Below, piece after piece: positions 1-8,596 of a stretch of DNA of 64,000 bases. Every line of letters begins with the position of its first letter. Within the stretch, counting starts at the first letter, position 1. A model generated the notes under the pieces. That model saw only the letters and a program-made list of their open reading frames with translations. It was not told the origin of the DNA and did not search any database. The stretch comes from CAWUKT01 sp963923035 (lineage in GTDB: Bacteria; Bacteroidota; Bacteroidia; J057; JADKCL01). The stretch spans positions 130,128-194,127 of the forward strand of contig CAWUKT010000003.1 of the NCBI GenBank assembly GCA_963923035.1, in the 5' to 3' direction. The translations under genes were made by a program, and so were the position numbers.

Positions 1-91
1 GGTCACGATTGGACAGACATTTTGTTGCACCAAATACACATTTAGTTTAATTTCCAGCAGTGATCGTCAAATATTTATCAACTGTACTGGT

Positions 92-712
92 ATGCATAGT
101 GTAAAGGTTTATTTAAAATCGGGGACTCCCAGGAGGTTTCGATGGCTCATTTTTATCACCAGTTCACTGCTGTTAATCAATAGCTTACTGCTCCTTGAAA
201 GTGCCAGCCGTCCCCTGGATAGGGTGCTGCTCAACCTCGGAGCGGGCCTTCTATTGCTCACAATCGCCTTGATTTACTGGAAGAGTGTAAAATTATTTGC
301 CAGAACCGCGGCCCTCACCCTGATACTTGGAGGTGGAGTCCTCGCCGTCACCACATTTTCTTACATCGATCATCCGGACTACGCATTCGCCACCTGGTTC
401 TATATTCTGGGAATTGCCCTTGCAATATCGGGGCTTTTGGAACCAATTCTTAACCGTCCGTCCTACCTCTATGTAAGCCCGAACCGACTTCGTCTGAGAA
501 ATTCTCCTTTCTACACCAAGGAATACTCCTGGGCCCATGTCAAGGAGGTCTCCATGGGGGATGAGCAATTGGACATTGAGCTCAAAAAAGGCCGTTGTAT
601 AAGCCTGAAGGCCGCTCAAGCGGACAATCAGCATGTCCGCTCCCACATCAACGCCATCATGATCAAAGCCCGCCGACGCCACCAATCAGGCGATTCAGCG
701 GCCCTCTCCTGA
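92..712 (+). CDS. Hypothetical multi-pass membrane protein
   Basis: A 206-residue protein that I cannot assign to a named family. Four hydrophobic segments are visible, at roughly residues 18-36, 48-63, 69-88 and 100-117, so it should sit in the inner membrane. The last 80 residues are soluble and hydrophilic, with alternating short strands (SYLYVSPNRLRLRNS, then EYSWAHVKEVSM and QLDIELKKG). This resembles the small PH-like domains that follow membrane segments in many bacterial proteins, but that is inference. It starts with ATG at 92 and its 3' end overlaps the convergent lipoprotein gene by 18 bp. It could take part in envelope stress sensing, but nothing here proves a role. Confidence 0.6.
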   Translation: MHSVKVYLKSGTPRRFRWLIFITSSLLLINSLLLLESASRPLDRVLLNLGAGLLLLTIALIYWKSVKLFARTAALTLILGGGVLAVTTFSYIDHPDYAFATWFYILGIALAISGLLEPILNRPSYLYVSPNRLRLRNSPFYTKEYSWAHVKEVSMGDEQLDIELKKGRCISLKAAQADNQHVRSHINAIMIKARRRHQSGDSAALS

Positions 713-1240
713 CCCGCTTTCCTGACGAATCATCCTTAAATCATGCACCATCGCCTGTTTGTTCTGGAATCCGGCCACCCGGATTTTTAAGGTATCAGCG
801 AGACGGGTATAGATGATTTTCCAGGGAAAACTGTATTCGGGGTTCCAAAACGTCGCGGTGTAAGAATCGGATTCCAGAAGTTTGAAGGGTACAGGACCGG
901 AGTTTCCCCGCACATCCGCGAAATAGGTCAGCGTATCTTCGAACAAGCGAATTTCCAACTTCTCCATAAAGGTGGTGTCTTCATCCACCAAAGTAAATGC
1001 TCGTCCGACGAAATTCTCCGCCGACGCTTGCTCCCAAATTTCGTAAGACTTGCCGCCCCCATCTTCTTCTTGCATCCAGGTCCCATTCATCCAACTCAGG
1101 TCTGGCAGCTCCGGCGCCGGAACCTCACTCACCACCGGCTCTTTGTCCTCCGAACCCGATCTTTTTTCATTTCCATCCTTACACCCCACCCACAACAAGC
1201 CTCCCAACAGGGCCACAGTCAACCAATTGTTTACCTTCAT
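695..1240 (-). CDS. Lipoprotein, DUF6265-like
   Basis: A 181-residue predicted lipoprotein: a hydrophobic signal ends in a lipobox with Cys at residue 20. A Glu/Ser-rich linker follows, then a domain beginning SWMNGTWMQ and containing YEIWEQ. This is the pattern of the DUF6265 family of secreted beta-rich proteins, which often open with a W-(L/M)-x-G-x-W motif. Function is unknown for that family. The gene lies 7 bp after the small membrane protein gene at 1248-1514 on the same strand, so the two are probably co-transcribed. Family assignment is from motif memory only. Confidence 0.65.
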   Translation of the reverse strand: MKVNNWLTVALLGGLLWVGCKDGNEKRSGSEDKEPVVSEVPAPELPDLSWMNGTWMQEEDGGGKSYEIWEQASAENFVGRAFTLVDEDTTFMEKLEIRLFEDTLTYFADVRGNSGPVPFKLLESDSYTATFWNPEYSFPWKIIYTRLADTLKIRVAGFQNKQAMVHDLRMIRQESGSGEGR

Positions 1241-1247
1241 AATTCCT

Positions 1248-1514
1248 TTATATAATGTCCAACCTCATCAACAGGGCCACCGTCCAATGGATCAATGCCG
1301 CTGCCGCCACCAGGATCACTACGACCGCCGGCCATTTCAAACTGTCTTTTTCACGCCATCCCACCACGGCCATCAACAGCGGCAGCAAACAGAAGAGGGG
1401 ATAAAAGAGGGTAAAAAAGAAAGGAAATACCTCCAGCACGTGTAAGAGCCCCAATCCAAAATTGAGGAGGAGGAACAGTCCCGCGAAGGTGCCGAAGTAG
1501 GCGCGTCGAATCAT
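1248..1514 (-). CDS. Small hydrophobic membrane protein
   Basis: An 88-residue protein, almost entirely hydrophobic, with about three membrane-spanning segments (residues 8-27, 29-51 and 61-83) separated by a short polar turn containing GWREKDSLKW. I do not recognise a family. It is the first gene of a probable two-gene unit with the lipoprotein encoded directly downstream. The ATG at 1512-1514 is the only good start. Small size and low-complexity composition keep confidence moderate. Confidence 0.5.
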   Translation of the reverse strand: MIRRAYFGTFAGLFLLLNFGLGLLHVLEVFPFFFTLFYPLFCLLPLLMAVVGWREKDSLKWPAVVVILVAAAALIHWTVALLMRLDII

Positions 1515-1983
1515 GGGGCAAATTTCAACGATCCGGACCAGAATTCAAATGTTGGCGGGTGCAGATCGGAGCTGGTGCTTGGATTCCTAATATATAAAAG
1601 GACTTCGTTTCCCTCCCTCCGATTGCAGTCCTTATATTTGGGACCGTCCAAAACCATTCATTGGGAGCCTCCCACTGAAATACCCGGATGAGTTTTCTCA
1701 TCTCCCGACAAAGTTCATATCAGGCCCAATCCCTTGCCATGCATCCCTCTATTTTTCGACTTCCTCGACCAGGTAGAAAGCCCTCCCAGTTTGACACATG
1801 CTGTCAATCGCCGGGGCTATATTTGAAGTGTTGGGAAGGGGAAATCAATTGTCTGAACCGGACCTTGGATTTTGACCTGCTTTGCCTTTGGAACCTTTTT
1901 CCTTCCTCGCTGCTGCTCCAGGAGCATCGGCGAACAGGTAAAGTATGGCCGGATCTGAACCCGGGAAAGCGCTTGGGTTCTCT

Positions 1984-2010
1984 GGCGGGAAATCCCCGGG
2001 GTTTCCCGCC
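1984..2010. repeat. GC-rich inverted repeat (hairpin)
   Basis: The left arm GGCGGGAAATCCCC and right arm GGGGTTTCCCGCC are reverse complements apart from one extra T in the left arm. The stem would be 13 bp with almost no loop. No T-run follows on the + strand, so it is not a standard terminator. It could be a cruciform, a processing site or a protein-binding palindrome. Confidence 0.5.
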
Positions 2011-2157
2011 CTCCCTTACATCGTTCTTTCAAAGATTTTACGCTGTATTGCTTTCCGACCCACCAGAGCGCCCTCGCGGCGGCTCTGGTGGCAGTCATTT
2101 TACCCCTCTCCCTCCTTCCACGCCCCATTCCATGCCTTCTCAATGTCCTAATGATGT

Positions 2158-2188
2158 TTTGCAAATTGTATCAATTGCCTTATCTTTG
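2158..2188 (+). promoter_or_regulatory. Bacteroidota-type promoter of rimP-nusA-infB
   Basis: TTTG at 2158-2161 is followed after 19 bases by TATCTTTG at 2181-2188. This matches the Bacteroidota sigma-A consensus of TTTG near -33 and TANNTTTG near -7. Transcription should start around 2193-2196, leaving a leader of about 60 bases before rimP. Confidence 0.65.
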
Positions 2189-2255
2189 GGGAGATTTAGA
2201 AATTTGAAGTTGAAGATTAGGGAGTCGTCTCCCTTTTTTTATTATATAAAACTTT

Positions 2256-2738
2256 ATGCAGGGCCACGAGAAGGTCGAATCCGACATTCGAAAAATCATC
2301 GCAGATTTCAATTCAGATGTATTTATCGTCGACATCTTTCTGAATCGCGGCCCGCAAAGCGTTCTTTCAATTCTGGTCGACACTGATCCTGGCATCAACA
2401 TCGATGAATGCGCCAAGATCAGTCGGCAGCTGAACCGCTACTTTGAGGAAGAGAATCCCTGGAACTTTCCGTTTCGACTGGAAGTCAGCTCTCCCGGAGT
2501 CAACCGCCCCCTCGTGCTGCACCGTCAATACATCAAGAATATTGGCCGAAAACTGAAAGTGTTCCTGGAAGAAGGGGGAACGGTCAAAGGGAAATTGGAG
2601 TCAGTGGATGAAGAAAAAATCGTGTTGCGGCCAGCTCCCAAGAAAAAGAAGAAAAAAGGAGCTCCGGAAGAACCGGAAACAATCGAAATATCCTTTGACA
2701 TGATAAAAGAAGCTAAAGTGGAAATTTCATTCGATTAA
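2256..2738 (+). CDS. rimP: Ribosome maturation factor RimP
   Basis: RimP binds the 30S ribosomal subunit during its assembly in the cytoplasm. The 160-residue protein has the family hallmarks: an N-terminal domain with FIVDIFLNRG and LSILVDTDPGINIDECAKIS, then the signature LEVSSPGVNRPL that ends domain one, followed by a C-terminal SH3-like domain. A lysine-rich insert (PAPKKKKKKGAPEEPE) sits inside the C-terminal domain and is typical of Bacteroidota versions. It is the first gene of the rimP-nusA-infB operon, a gene order conserved across bacteria, and only one base separates its stop codon from the nusA start. Confidence 0.95.
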   Translation: MQGHEKVESDIRKIIADFNSDVFIVDIFLNRGPQSVLSILVDTDPGINIDECAKISRQLNRYFEEENPWNFPFRLEVSSPGVNRPLVLHRQYIKNIGRKLKVFLEEGGTVKGKLESVDEEKIVLRPAPKKKKKKGAPEEPETIEISFDMIKEAKVEISFD

Positions 2739-2739
2739 T

Positions 2740-3996
2740 ATGGCGAGAAGGAAAGTAAAAGCGACGAAAGAGAGCCTGGTCGAATCCTTTGCAGAGTTCG
2801 CCCGGTACAAAAACATCGACCGCGCCACCCTGATGAGTGTGCTCGAAGAGGTGTTCCGTACCATGATCCGGAAAAAGTACGGATCGGACGACAACTTCGA
2901 CGTGATTATCAACGTCGACAAAGGCGATATTCAGGCTTTCCGGGAACGTGAAATTGTAGAGGACGGTGAAGTAGAAGACGAAGCCACGCAGATTTCCCTC
3001 AGTGAAGCCCTTGAAATTGATCCCGATTATGAGGTGGCAGACCCGATCGTGGATGAAATTAGCTTCAAGGACTTTGGCCGTAAAATGGTCCAGACCGCTA
3101 AGCAGACCCTGACCCAGAAGGTTCGGGACCTTGAAAAGCAGGTCATCTTTGAAAAGTATGAAGAATTGGTCGGTGAAATCATCGTCGGCGAGGTCTACCA
3201 GATCTGGCGGAATGAAATCATGACCATCCACGAAGGCAACGAATTGATCCTGCCCAAATCGGAACAGATCCCCAAGGATCACTTCCGCAAGGGCGATACC
3301 ATCCGGGCGGTCATCATGAGCGTAGAAATGCGCAATGGCAACCCCCACATCATCATTTCCCGGGCTTCGGGTCTCTTCCTCGAGAAATTGTTCGAGCAGG
3401 AAGTCCCCGAAATCTACGACGGTCTCATCACCGTCAAAGGCATCGTCCGGGAGCCGGGCGAACGGGCCAAAGTGGCCGTGGAAAGCTACGACGACCGGAT
3501 CGACCCGGTCGGCGCCTGCGTCGGGATGAAAGGATCGCGGATTCACGGCATCGTCCGCGAACTCCGGAACGAAAACATCGACGTGATCAACTATACGAGC
3601 AACGAATTGCTCTATATTCAGCGGGCACTGAGCCCCGCCAAGATCACCTCCATCCGCTTGGACGAAGAGGACCGCAAGGCCCAGGTCTTCCTCAAGCCGG
3701 ATCAGGTCTCGCTCGCCATTGGTAAGAGCGGACAGAACATCAAGCTGGCCAGTCGTCTGACTGGCTACGAAATCGATGTGTTCCGTGAAATGGAACACGA
3801 TGAAGAAGACGTCGACCTCGACGAATTTACCGACGAGATTGATCATTGGATCATCGACGAACTCAAGGCCGCGGGTTGTGATACAGCGAAGGCTGTTCTC
3901 GAACTGCGCGTCGAAGAATTGGAACGTAGAACAGACCTCGACCGGGAAACCATTATCGATATTCTCGATATCTTCCGGTCTGAGTTTGAAGACTAA
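2740..3996 (+). CDS. nusA: Transcription termination/antitermination factor NusA
   Basis: NusA binds RNA polymerase and nascent RNA and modulates pausing, termination and antitermination. The 418-residue protein has an N-terminal RNAP-binding domain (residues 1-130), an S1 domain (about 135-200), and two KH domains (about 230-350), including GACVGMKGSRIHGIVREL and the second GxxG-type loop IGKSGQNIKLA. It ends in an acidic tail with a short helical segment. It lacks the two long C-terminal acidic repeats of Escherichia coli NusA, which is usual in Bacteroidota. It lies between rimP and infB. Confidence 0.97.
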   Translation: MARRKVKATKESLVESFAEFARYKNIDRATLMSVLEEVFRTMIRKKYGSDDNFDVIINVDKGDIQAFREREIVEDGEVEDEATQISLSEALEIDPDYEVADPIVDEISFKDFGRKMVQTAKQTLTQKVRDLEKQVIFEKYEELVGEIIVGEVYQIWRNEIMTIHEGNELILPKSEQIPKDHFRKGDTIRAVIMSVEMRNGNPHIIISRASGLFLEKLFEQEVPEIYDGLITVKGIVREPGERAKVAVESYDDRIDPVGACVGMKGSRIHGIVRELRNENIDVINYTSNELLYIQRALSPAKITSIRLDEEDRKAQVFLKPDQVSLAIGKSGQNIKLASRLTGYEIDVFREMEHDEEDVDLDEFTDEIDHWIIDELKAAGCDTAKAVLELRVEELERRTDLDRETIIDILDIFRSEFED

Positions 3997-4020
3997 AATT
4001 TTGGAGGCCAAAACCCTTTT

Positions 4021-7000
4021 ATGGCAAAAAAGCACCGTCTTTTTAAAGTTGCACGAGAACTTAACACAGGGTCTTCTACCCTCGTGGATTACCTCAATGA
4101 CCGAGGCTTCGAGGTAGAGAACAACTTAAATGCATCCCTGAGCGAGGAAATGTACGGCCTCCTCGTGAAGGAATTCGCGTCTGCGAAAGAACTCAAAAAG
4201 AAGGCCGAACAGATCAAGGAAAAGAAGCGCGAAGAACGCCTCAACAAGGGGAGTTCCGAAGAATCTACGCCCGAGGAGAACGAAGAAATTCTTTCCGCTG
4301 CTGATCTCAAGAAAGGAATCCTCGACACCAAGTCGAAGTTGAGGAAGCTCCGCCCGATGCCGAAGCCGCGGGCCGAAAAAGCCGCTCCGCCGGTCGAGAA
4401 GAAAGCAGAACCTGTTCAGCCCAAGGAAGTACCCGCACAGGAAGAGAAAAAGCCGGTCAGTGCTGAAACGCCTCCTGAAGTTGTTGCCGAAAAGGATAGC
4501 TCCTCCGGAACCCCGGACAATAAAGTTCCAGGCCTCAAGGTCAAGGGTAAAATCGATCTTTCCCAATTCGAACGGAAGAAGAAAGGGAAGAACGAAAAGC
4601 GTGAGGAAAAAGGAAAACCTGCCGAGAAAAAGGCTCCTCCCGCCAAACAACCCGAGGTCAAGACACCCGCTACTCCCAAGGTAGAGAAGCAGGCCCCGCC
4701 CAAGGAAGAGCAAAAGGCTCCCGCAACACCACCTCCCGCCAAACAACCTGTCGCTGAAAGCAAGCCGGCTCCGAAGCAAGAGACCAAGCCTCCGGTCGAG
4801 AAAAAAGCTGAAGAGAAAGCCGCACCAGCGAAAATCGAAGCCAAAACCGAAGAGAAGAAAGAAGGTGAAAGCGTCATCAAGGCTTCCGATCACAGCCCGC
4901 AGCTGCGGGGTTTGAAGGTTTTGGGCAAAATCGACCTTGGCGACAGCAAGAAAACCAAATCCAAGTCCGACAGCAGCAACTCTGACGACCCGGAAAAGAA
5001 AAAGCGCCGTCGGAAACGCAAGCGCAAAAAGTCTACGGCTGTCAGCACTGACAACCGCAACCAAAAACCCGGTAATAACCGCGGAGGAGGAGGAGGACGC
5101 CGTCGCAATGACCGTTCTTCCACCACCGCCAAGAAAGAGGAGCCGACCGACAAGGAAATTAAGGATAAGATTAAGGAGACCCTCGCTGAAATCGAGCGTC
5201 GGGCCAGCCGTAGTCGCCAGAATATCCGTCGGGGCAAGCGGGACAAGAGCGCGGCCCGTCGCCAGCGCGAAGAGGAATTGCGCCAAAGAGAGTCCCAGAT
5301 CCTCGAGGTGACCGAGTTCATCACCGCGAACGAGTTCGCGAACCTGATGAAAGTCCCCGTCACCCAGCTGATCACCAAGTGCATGGAAATCGGCATGTTC
5401 GTTTCCATCAACCAGCGCCTGGATTCTGAGATCATCGAACTTCTCGCCGAAGAATACGGCTTCCAGATTCGTTTCATCGACATCACCGAGACCGATGACA
5501 TCGAGGAGGAAGAAGTCGACGATCCGAAAGATCTCAAACCGCGCGCTCCGATTGTGACGGTCATGGGTCACGTCGACCACGGAAAGACTTCACTGTTGGA
5601 CTTCCTTCGGGACGCCAACGTAATCGCCGGCGAAGCCGGGGGAATCACCCAGCACATCGGTGCCTACGAAGTCAAGCTCGAAGACGAGCGCAAGGTGACC
5701 TTCCTGGATACACCGGGTCACGAAGCCTTTACGGCCATGCGTGCACGGGGTGCCAAAGTCACCGACGTCGTCATCATCGTGGTCGCGGCCGACGACAACG
5801 TCATGCCTCAAACCAAGGAAGCCATCAACCACGCCGAAGCTGCGGGGGTACCGATGGTATTTGCCTTGAACAAGATGGATAAACCTGCAGCTGATCCGGA
5901 TCGTATCCGGACCCAGCTCTCCGAAAACAATATCTTGCTCGAAGATTGGGGTGGAAAATTCCAGTCCCAGGAAATCTCGGCCAAGTTTGGTACCGGCGTC
6001 GACGACCTTCTGGAAAAAGTACTGCTCGAAGCAGAAATGCTTGAACTGAAGGCCAATCCCGACAAGCCTGCCCGGGGAACCGTAGTGGAAGCCCGCCTTG
6101 ACAAAGGCCGCGGTGTTGTCGCCACCCTCCTGGTCCAGGAAGGAACCCTCAAAGTTGGGGATGCCATGGTCGCCGGGATTCACTTTGGCCGGGTACGTGC
6201 CATGATGGACGAGCGCGGCAAGCGGATCAAGCAAGCTGGTCCTTCCACGCCGGTCCAGATCCTCGGTCTTCCGGGGGCGCCGCAGGCAGGTGACCGCTTC
6301 ATCATCTACGAAGACGAGAAGCAGGCCAAAGACATTGCCCAGAAGCGGAACGAGCTCTACCGCGAGCAGTCCATCCGCCAGACCAAACGTCGTTCGCTGG
6401 AAGAATTGGGCCGCATGTCCAAGACCGGCGAAATCAAAGACCTCAACATCATCATCAAGGGTGACGTGGATGGCTCGATTGAAGCCCTGTCCGACTCCTT
6501 GTTGAAATTGTCGATGGAAGAAGTCGAGGTCAACGTGGTCCGGAAGGCAGTGGGTCAAATTTCCGAGGCAGACGTCCTCCTCGCATCGGCGTCCGAAGCC
6601 ATCATCATTGGTTTCCAGGTCCGCCCGAGCTTGGGTGCCCGTCGCCTGGCCGAGGAAGAAGGCATCGATATCCGCCTCTACTCGATCATCTACGACGCCA
6701 TCAACGACGTGCGCGATGCACTCGAAGGGATGTTGTCGCCGGATGTCAAGGAAGAGATCATGGGCTCCGCCGAGATTCGCGAGGTGTTCCGCATCTCCAA
6801 GGTCGGAAACATTGCGGGTTGTATGGTCCTCGATGGCAATATCACCCGGAAGGATCCCGTACGCCTCATACGTGATGGCATCGTGATCTACACCGGCAAG
6901 TTGTCCAGCCTGAAACGCTTCAAGGACGATGTCCGGGAAGTCAAGTCTGGCTTCGAGATGGGTACCTCCATCGACGGATACAACGACATCAAAGTGGGTG

Positions 7001-7050
7001 ATGTGATCGAACAGTACCGCGAGACGGAAGTCAAGCGGACCCTGAATTGA
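4021..7050 (+). CDS. infB: Translation initiation factor IF-2
   Basis: IF-2 is the GTPase that brings initiator tRNA to the 30S subunit and promotes 50S joining. The protein has 1009 residues. An N-terminal IF2N helical domain (about 1-60) is followed by a long Lys/Glu/Pro/Ala-rich linker (about 60-420) with lysine-arginine blocks, and a second IF2N domain (about 428-490). The G domain starts near residue 508, with GHVDHGKTS as the P-loop, DTPGHEAF as switch II and NKMD for guanine recognition. Domains II to IV follow. The long charged linker is common in Bacteroidota. A rho-independent terminator 20 bases downstream ends the operon. Confidence 0.97.
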   Translation: MAKKHRLFKVARELNTGSSTLVDYLNDRGFEVENNLNASLSEEMYGLLVKEFASAKELKKKAEQIKEKKREERLNKGSSEESTPEENEEILSAADLKKGILDTKSKLRKLRPMPKPRAEKAAPPVEKKAEPVQPKEVPAQEEKKPVSAETPPEVVAEKDSSSGTPDNKVPGLKVKGKIDLSQFERKKKGKNEKREEKGKPAEKKAPPAKQPEVKTPATPKVEKQAPPKEEQKAPATPPPAKQPVAESKPAPKQETKPPVEKKAEEKAAPAKIEAKTEEKKEGESVIKASDHSPQLRGLKVLGKIDLGDSKKTKSKSDSSNSDDPEKKKRRRKRKRKKSTAVSTDNRNQKPGNNRGGGGGRRRNDRSSTTAKKEEPTDKEIKDKIKETLAEIERRASRSRQNIRRGKRDKSAARRQREEELRQRESQILEVTEFITANEFANLMKVPVTQLITKCMEIGMFVSINQRLDSEIIELLAEEYGFQIRFIDITETDDIEEEEVDDPKDLKPRAPIVTVMGHVDHGKTSLLDFLRDANVIAGEAGGITQHIGAYEVKLEDERKVTFLDTPGHEAFTAMRARGAKVTDVVIIVVAADDNVMPQTKEAINHAEAAGVPMVFALNKMDKPAADPDRIRTQLSENNILLEDWGGKFQSQEISAKFGTGVDDLLEKVLLEAEMLELKANPDKPARGTVVEARLDKGRGVVATLLVQEGTLKVGDAMVAGIHFGRVRAMMDERGKRIKQAGPSTPVQILGLPGAPQAGDRFIIYEDEKQAKDIAQKRNELYREQSIRQTKRRSLEELGRMSKTGEIKDLNIIIKGDVDGSIEALSDSLLKLSMEEVEVNVVRKAVGQISEADVLLASASEAIIIGFQVRPSLGARRLAEEEGIDIRLYSIIYDAINDVRDALEGMLSPDVKEEIMGSAEIREVFRISKVGNIAGCMVLDGNITRKDPVRLIRDGIVIYTGKLSSLKRFKDDVREVKSGFEMGTSIDGYNDIKVGDVIEQYRETEVKRTLN

Positions 7051-7070
7051 TCCCAACCCGATTAGAATAC

Positions 7071-7097
7071 AAAAACGGACCCCGCGGGGTCCGTTTT
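7071..7097 (+). terminator. Rho-independent terminator of the infB operon
   Basis: A perfect GC-rich stem (ACGGACCCC pairing with GGGGTCCGT) is flanked by A5 on the left and T5 on the right. The symmetric A/T flanks mean it can also stop transcription of the convergent gene at 7126-7596. Confidence 0.85.
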
Positions 7098-7125
7098 TCG
7101 TTTATATCCTTTTTGAATTTTCGTC

Positions 7126-7596
7126 TTATTCTGCGTCCATTTGCTGCAAGGCTGTCTTCGCCGCTTTGAGCATGGCCGCCCGCAGGGGATTCCGCTTCTT
7201 GTCTGAGTGATCGATCAGATCCACGAGGTGGTCCCGGAACTCCAATTGTTGGGCGCGGGGCATCTCCATGATGAAATGCTCGATCAGGTGGGTATGCCAG
7301 GGATCATCTTCTTCGTCTGACAATACAGTTTGGATGCCTGAAACGATCATTTCGGGCGAACGGAGCAGAAGGGGCTTCAAAGCGAGGCTTACCGGCCAGG
7401 TCATGTCCCGCATCCAGATCAACAGAAAGGGCAACAAAGGCGCCAGCTCCTCTTCTTCCAATTCCGCCAATTGTTCCACCGTCTCCAAATCATCTTCTCC
7501 GGCGGGCAAAAGGTTCATTTGATCCATCGGCAATCCAAAGACATCCAATCCATAGACCTGGATCAAGTCTTCCTGCAAAGTATCTTGTTGTTTCAT
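7126..7596 (-). CDS. DUF5071-like HEAT-type protein
   Basis: A 156-residue soluble, acidic, helical protein. The centre reads LLPFLLIWMRDMTWPVSLALKPLL and later LSDEEDDPWHTHLI. This is the pattern of the DUF5071 domain, a short HEAT-like helical module in which a W-x-(D/Q)-(M/L)-x-W-P-V motif is followed by a D-D-x-W motif. The family has no known function and often appears as an immunity-like or accessory protein. The gene faces infB convergently and diverges from the MscS channel gene, so it is probably transcribed alone. Confidence 0.65.
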   Translation of the reverse strand: MKQQDTLQEDLIQVYGLDVFGLPMDQMNLLPAGEDDLETVEQLAELEEEELAPLLPFLLIWMRDMTWPVSLALKPLLLRSPEMIVSGIQTVLSDEEDDPWHTHLIEHFIMEMPRAQQLEFRDHLVDLIDHSDKKRNPLRAAMLKAAKTALQQMDAE

Positions 7597-7717
7597 CTTC
7601 TCGGTTGGTCAGAGGTGCAATATACAAAGCCCGCCACTTTTGAAACGGTTTTTCGTTTCTCTTTGCCTCCACCCCAACAATTCAATCCGATTCCCTTAAA
7701 TTTACAGGCCACAACCT

Positions 7718-8596
7718 ATGACGATCAAAGAAATACTTGAGTTTGAGCTGATTTCGACGGAGAGCTTCCATTTTTCCGCTTTCAATCTCTTGATCCTCGT
7801 CATGATTTACGTCGGCGCAAGGGTGCTGTCCTGGACCTTGACCCGGGTCTTGCGGAGGCGGTTTCGGAGAAGGCGGCAAGTCGAAGAAGGACGGCGGTTT
7901 GCCGTGGTCAAAATCGTTCGCTATACGGTATTCGTCATTGCGGTCCTCCTCATGCTCGCCAATTCGGGGTTGGACATCACGGTATTGGTGGCAGGTTCTA
8001 CCGCCTTGTTTGTGGGCTTGGGTTTTGGTTTGCAGAACCTCTTCAAGGATTTCGTTTGCGGGATTACAATGCTGTTCGAGGGCAGTCTGGAATTGAATGA
8101 TGTGGTCCTGGTGTCAAATGAGCTGGGAAAAGTCACGTATATCGGATTGCGAACCTCCAAAATCATCACGCCCAATGGAGTCACGATGATTGTCCCCAAT
8201 TCCAAATTCATCGAGGAAACGGTGGTGAATTTTACCAAGGATCACCTGACCACGCGCTTCAAGGTCAATGTGGGGGTGTCCTATGAGAGTGATGTAGAAA
8301 AAGTCCGACAAGTCTTGAAGGATGTTGCGGCCGAGGACGACCGGGTGTCCAACAATCCTGAGCCCATTGTGCGGTTTTTGGAGTTCGGAGAATCGTCACT
8401 GCAATTCCAGTTGATGTTCTGGACTGCCCAAAACTTCCTGATGGAGGATTTGCGCAGTGATATTCGGTACCGGGTTTGGCATGCGTTGAAAGAAAATGGC
8501 ATCACGATTCCCTTTCCCCAGCGCGACCTACACATCAAAACCGTTCCCATCCGTCCCGACGGAAGTTCTCCGATGGACATTTCCCCCGCCGATTAA
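7718..8596 (+). CDS. Small-conductance mechanosensitive channel, MscS family
   Basis: This predicted inner-membrane channel would release solutes during hypoosmotic shock. The 292-residue protein has three membrane segments (about residues 24-43, 68-85 and 90-115). The pore-lining TM3 is glycine/alanine-rich (TALFVGLGFGLQNLFKDFVCGI), with the conserved GLGFGLQ-N turn. It is followed by the beta domain (LELNDVVLVSNELGKVTYIGLRTSKI) and the alpha/beta C-terminal domain (NFTKDHLTTRFKVNVGVSYESD). The length is normal for the family. It ends in a 4-bp convergent overlap with the VanW gene. A TAAATTTA box at 7697-7704 could be its -7 element but lacks a good -33 partner. Confidence 0.93.
   Translation: MTIKEILEFELISTESFHFSAFNLLILVMIYVGARVLSWTLTRVLRRRFRRRRQVEEGRRFAVVKIVRYTVFVIAVLLMLANSGLDITVLVAGSTALFVGLGFGLQNLFKDFVCGITMLFEGSLELNDVVLVSNELGKVTYIGLRTSKIITPNGVTMIVPNSKFIEETVVNFTKDHLTTRFKVNVGVSYESDVEKVRQVLKDVAAEDDRVSNNPEPIVRFLEFGESSLQFQLMFWTAQNFLMEDLRSDIRYRVWHALKENGITIPFPQRDLHIKTVPIRPDGSSPMDISPAD

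Larger units (their letters stand above)
1515..2255. other. Long intergenic region upstream of rimP
   Basis: There is no convincing gene in these 741 bases. The open frames crossing it have odd composition and no recognisable protein features. It holds a strong imperfect palindrome at 1984-2010 and the promoter of the rimP operon near its right end. Confidence 0.6.

Noticed and set aside
1688..2386. A 232-codon frame in the rimP upstream region
   Set aside because: It crosses the rimP promoter and start, has odd composition and no domain.
2713..4035. A 440-codon open frame antisense to nusA
   Set aside because: It mirrors the nusA reading frame; the sense protein is unmistakable NusA, and the antisense translation has no recognisable domain.
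5590..7056. A 488-codon open frame antisense to infB
   Set aside because: It is a shadow created by the GC-rich, low-stop codon usage of infB; no protein signature is seen.
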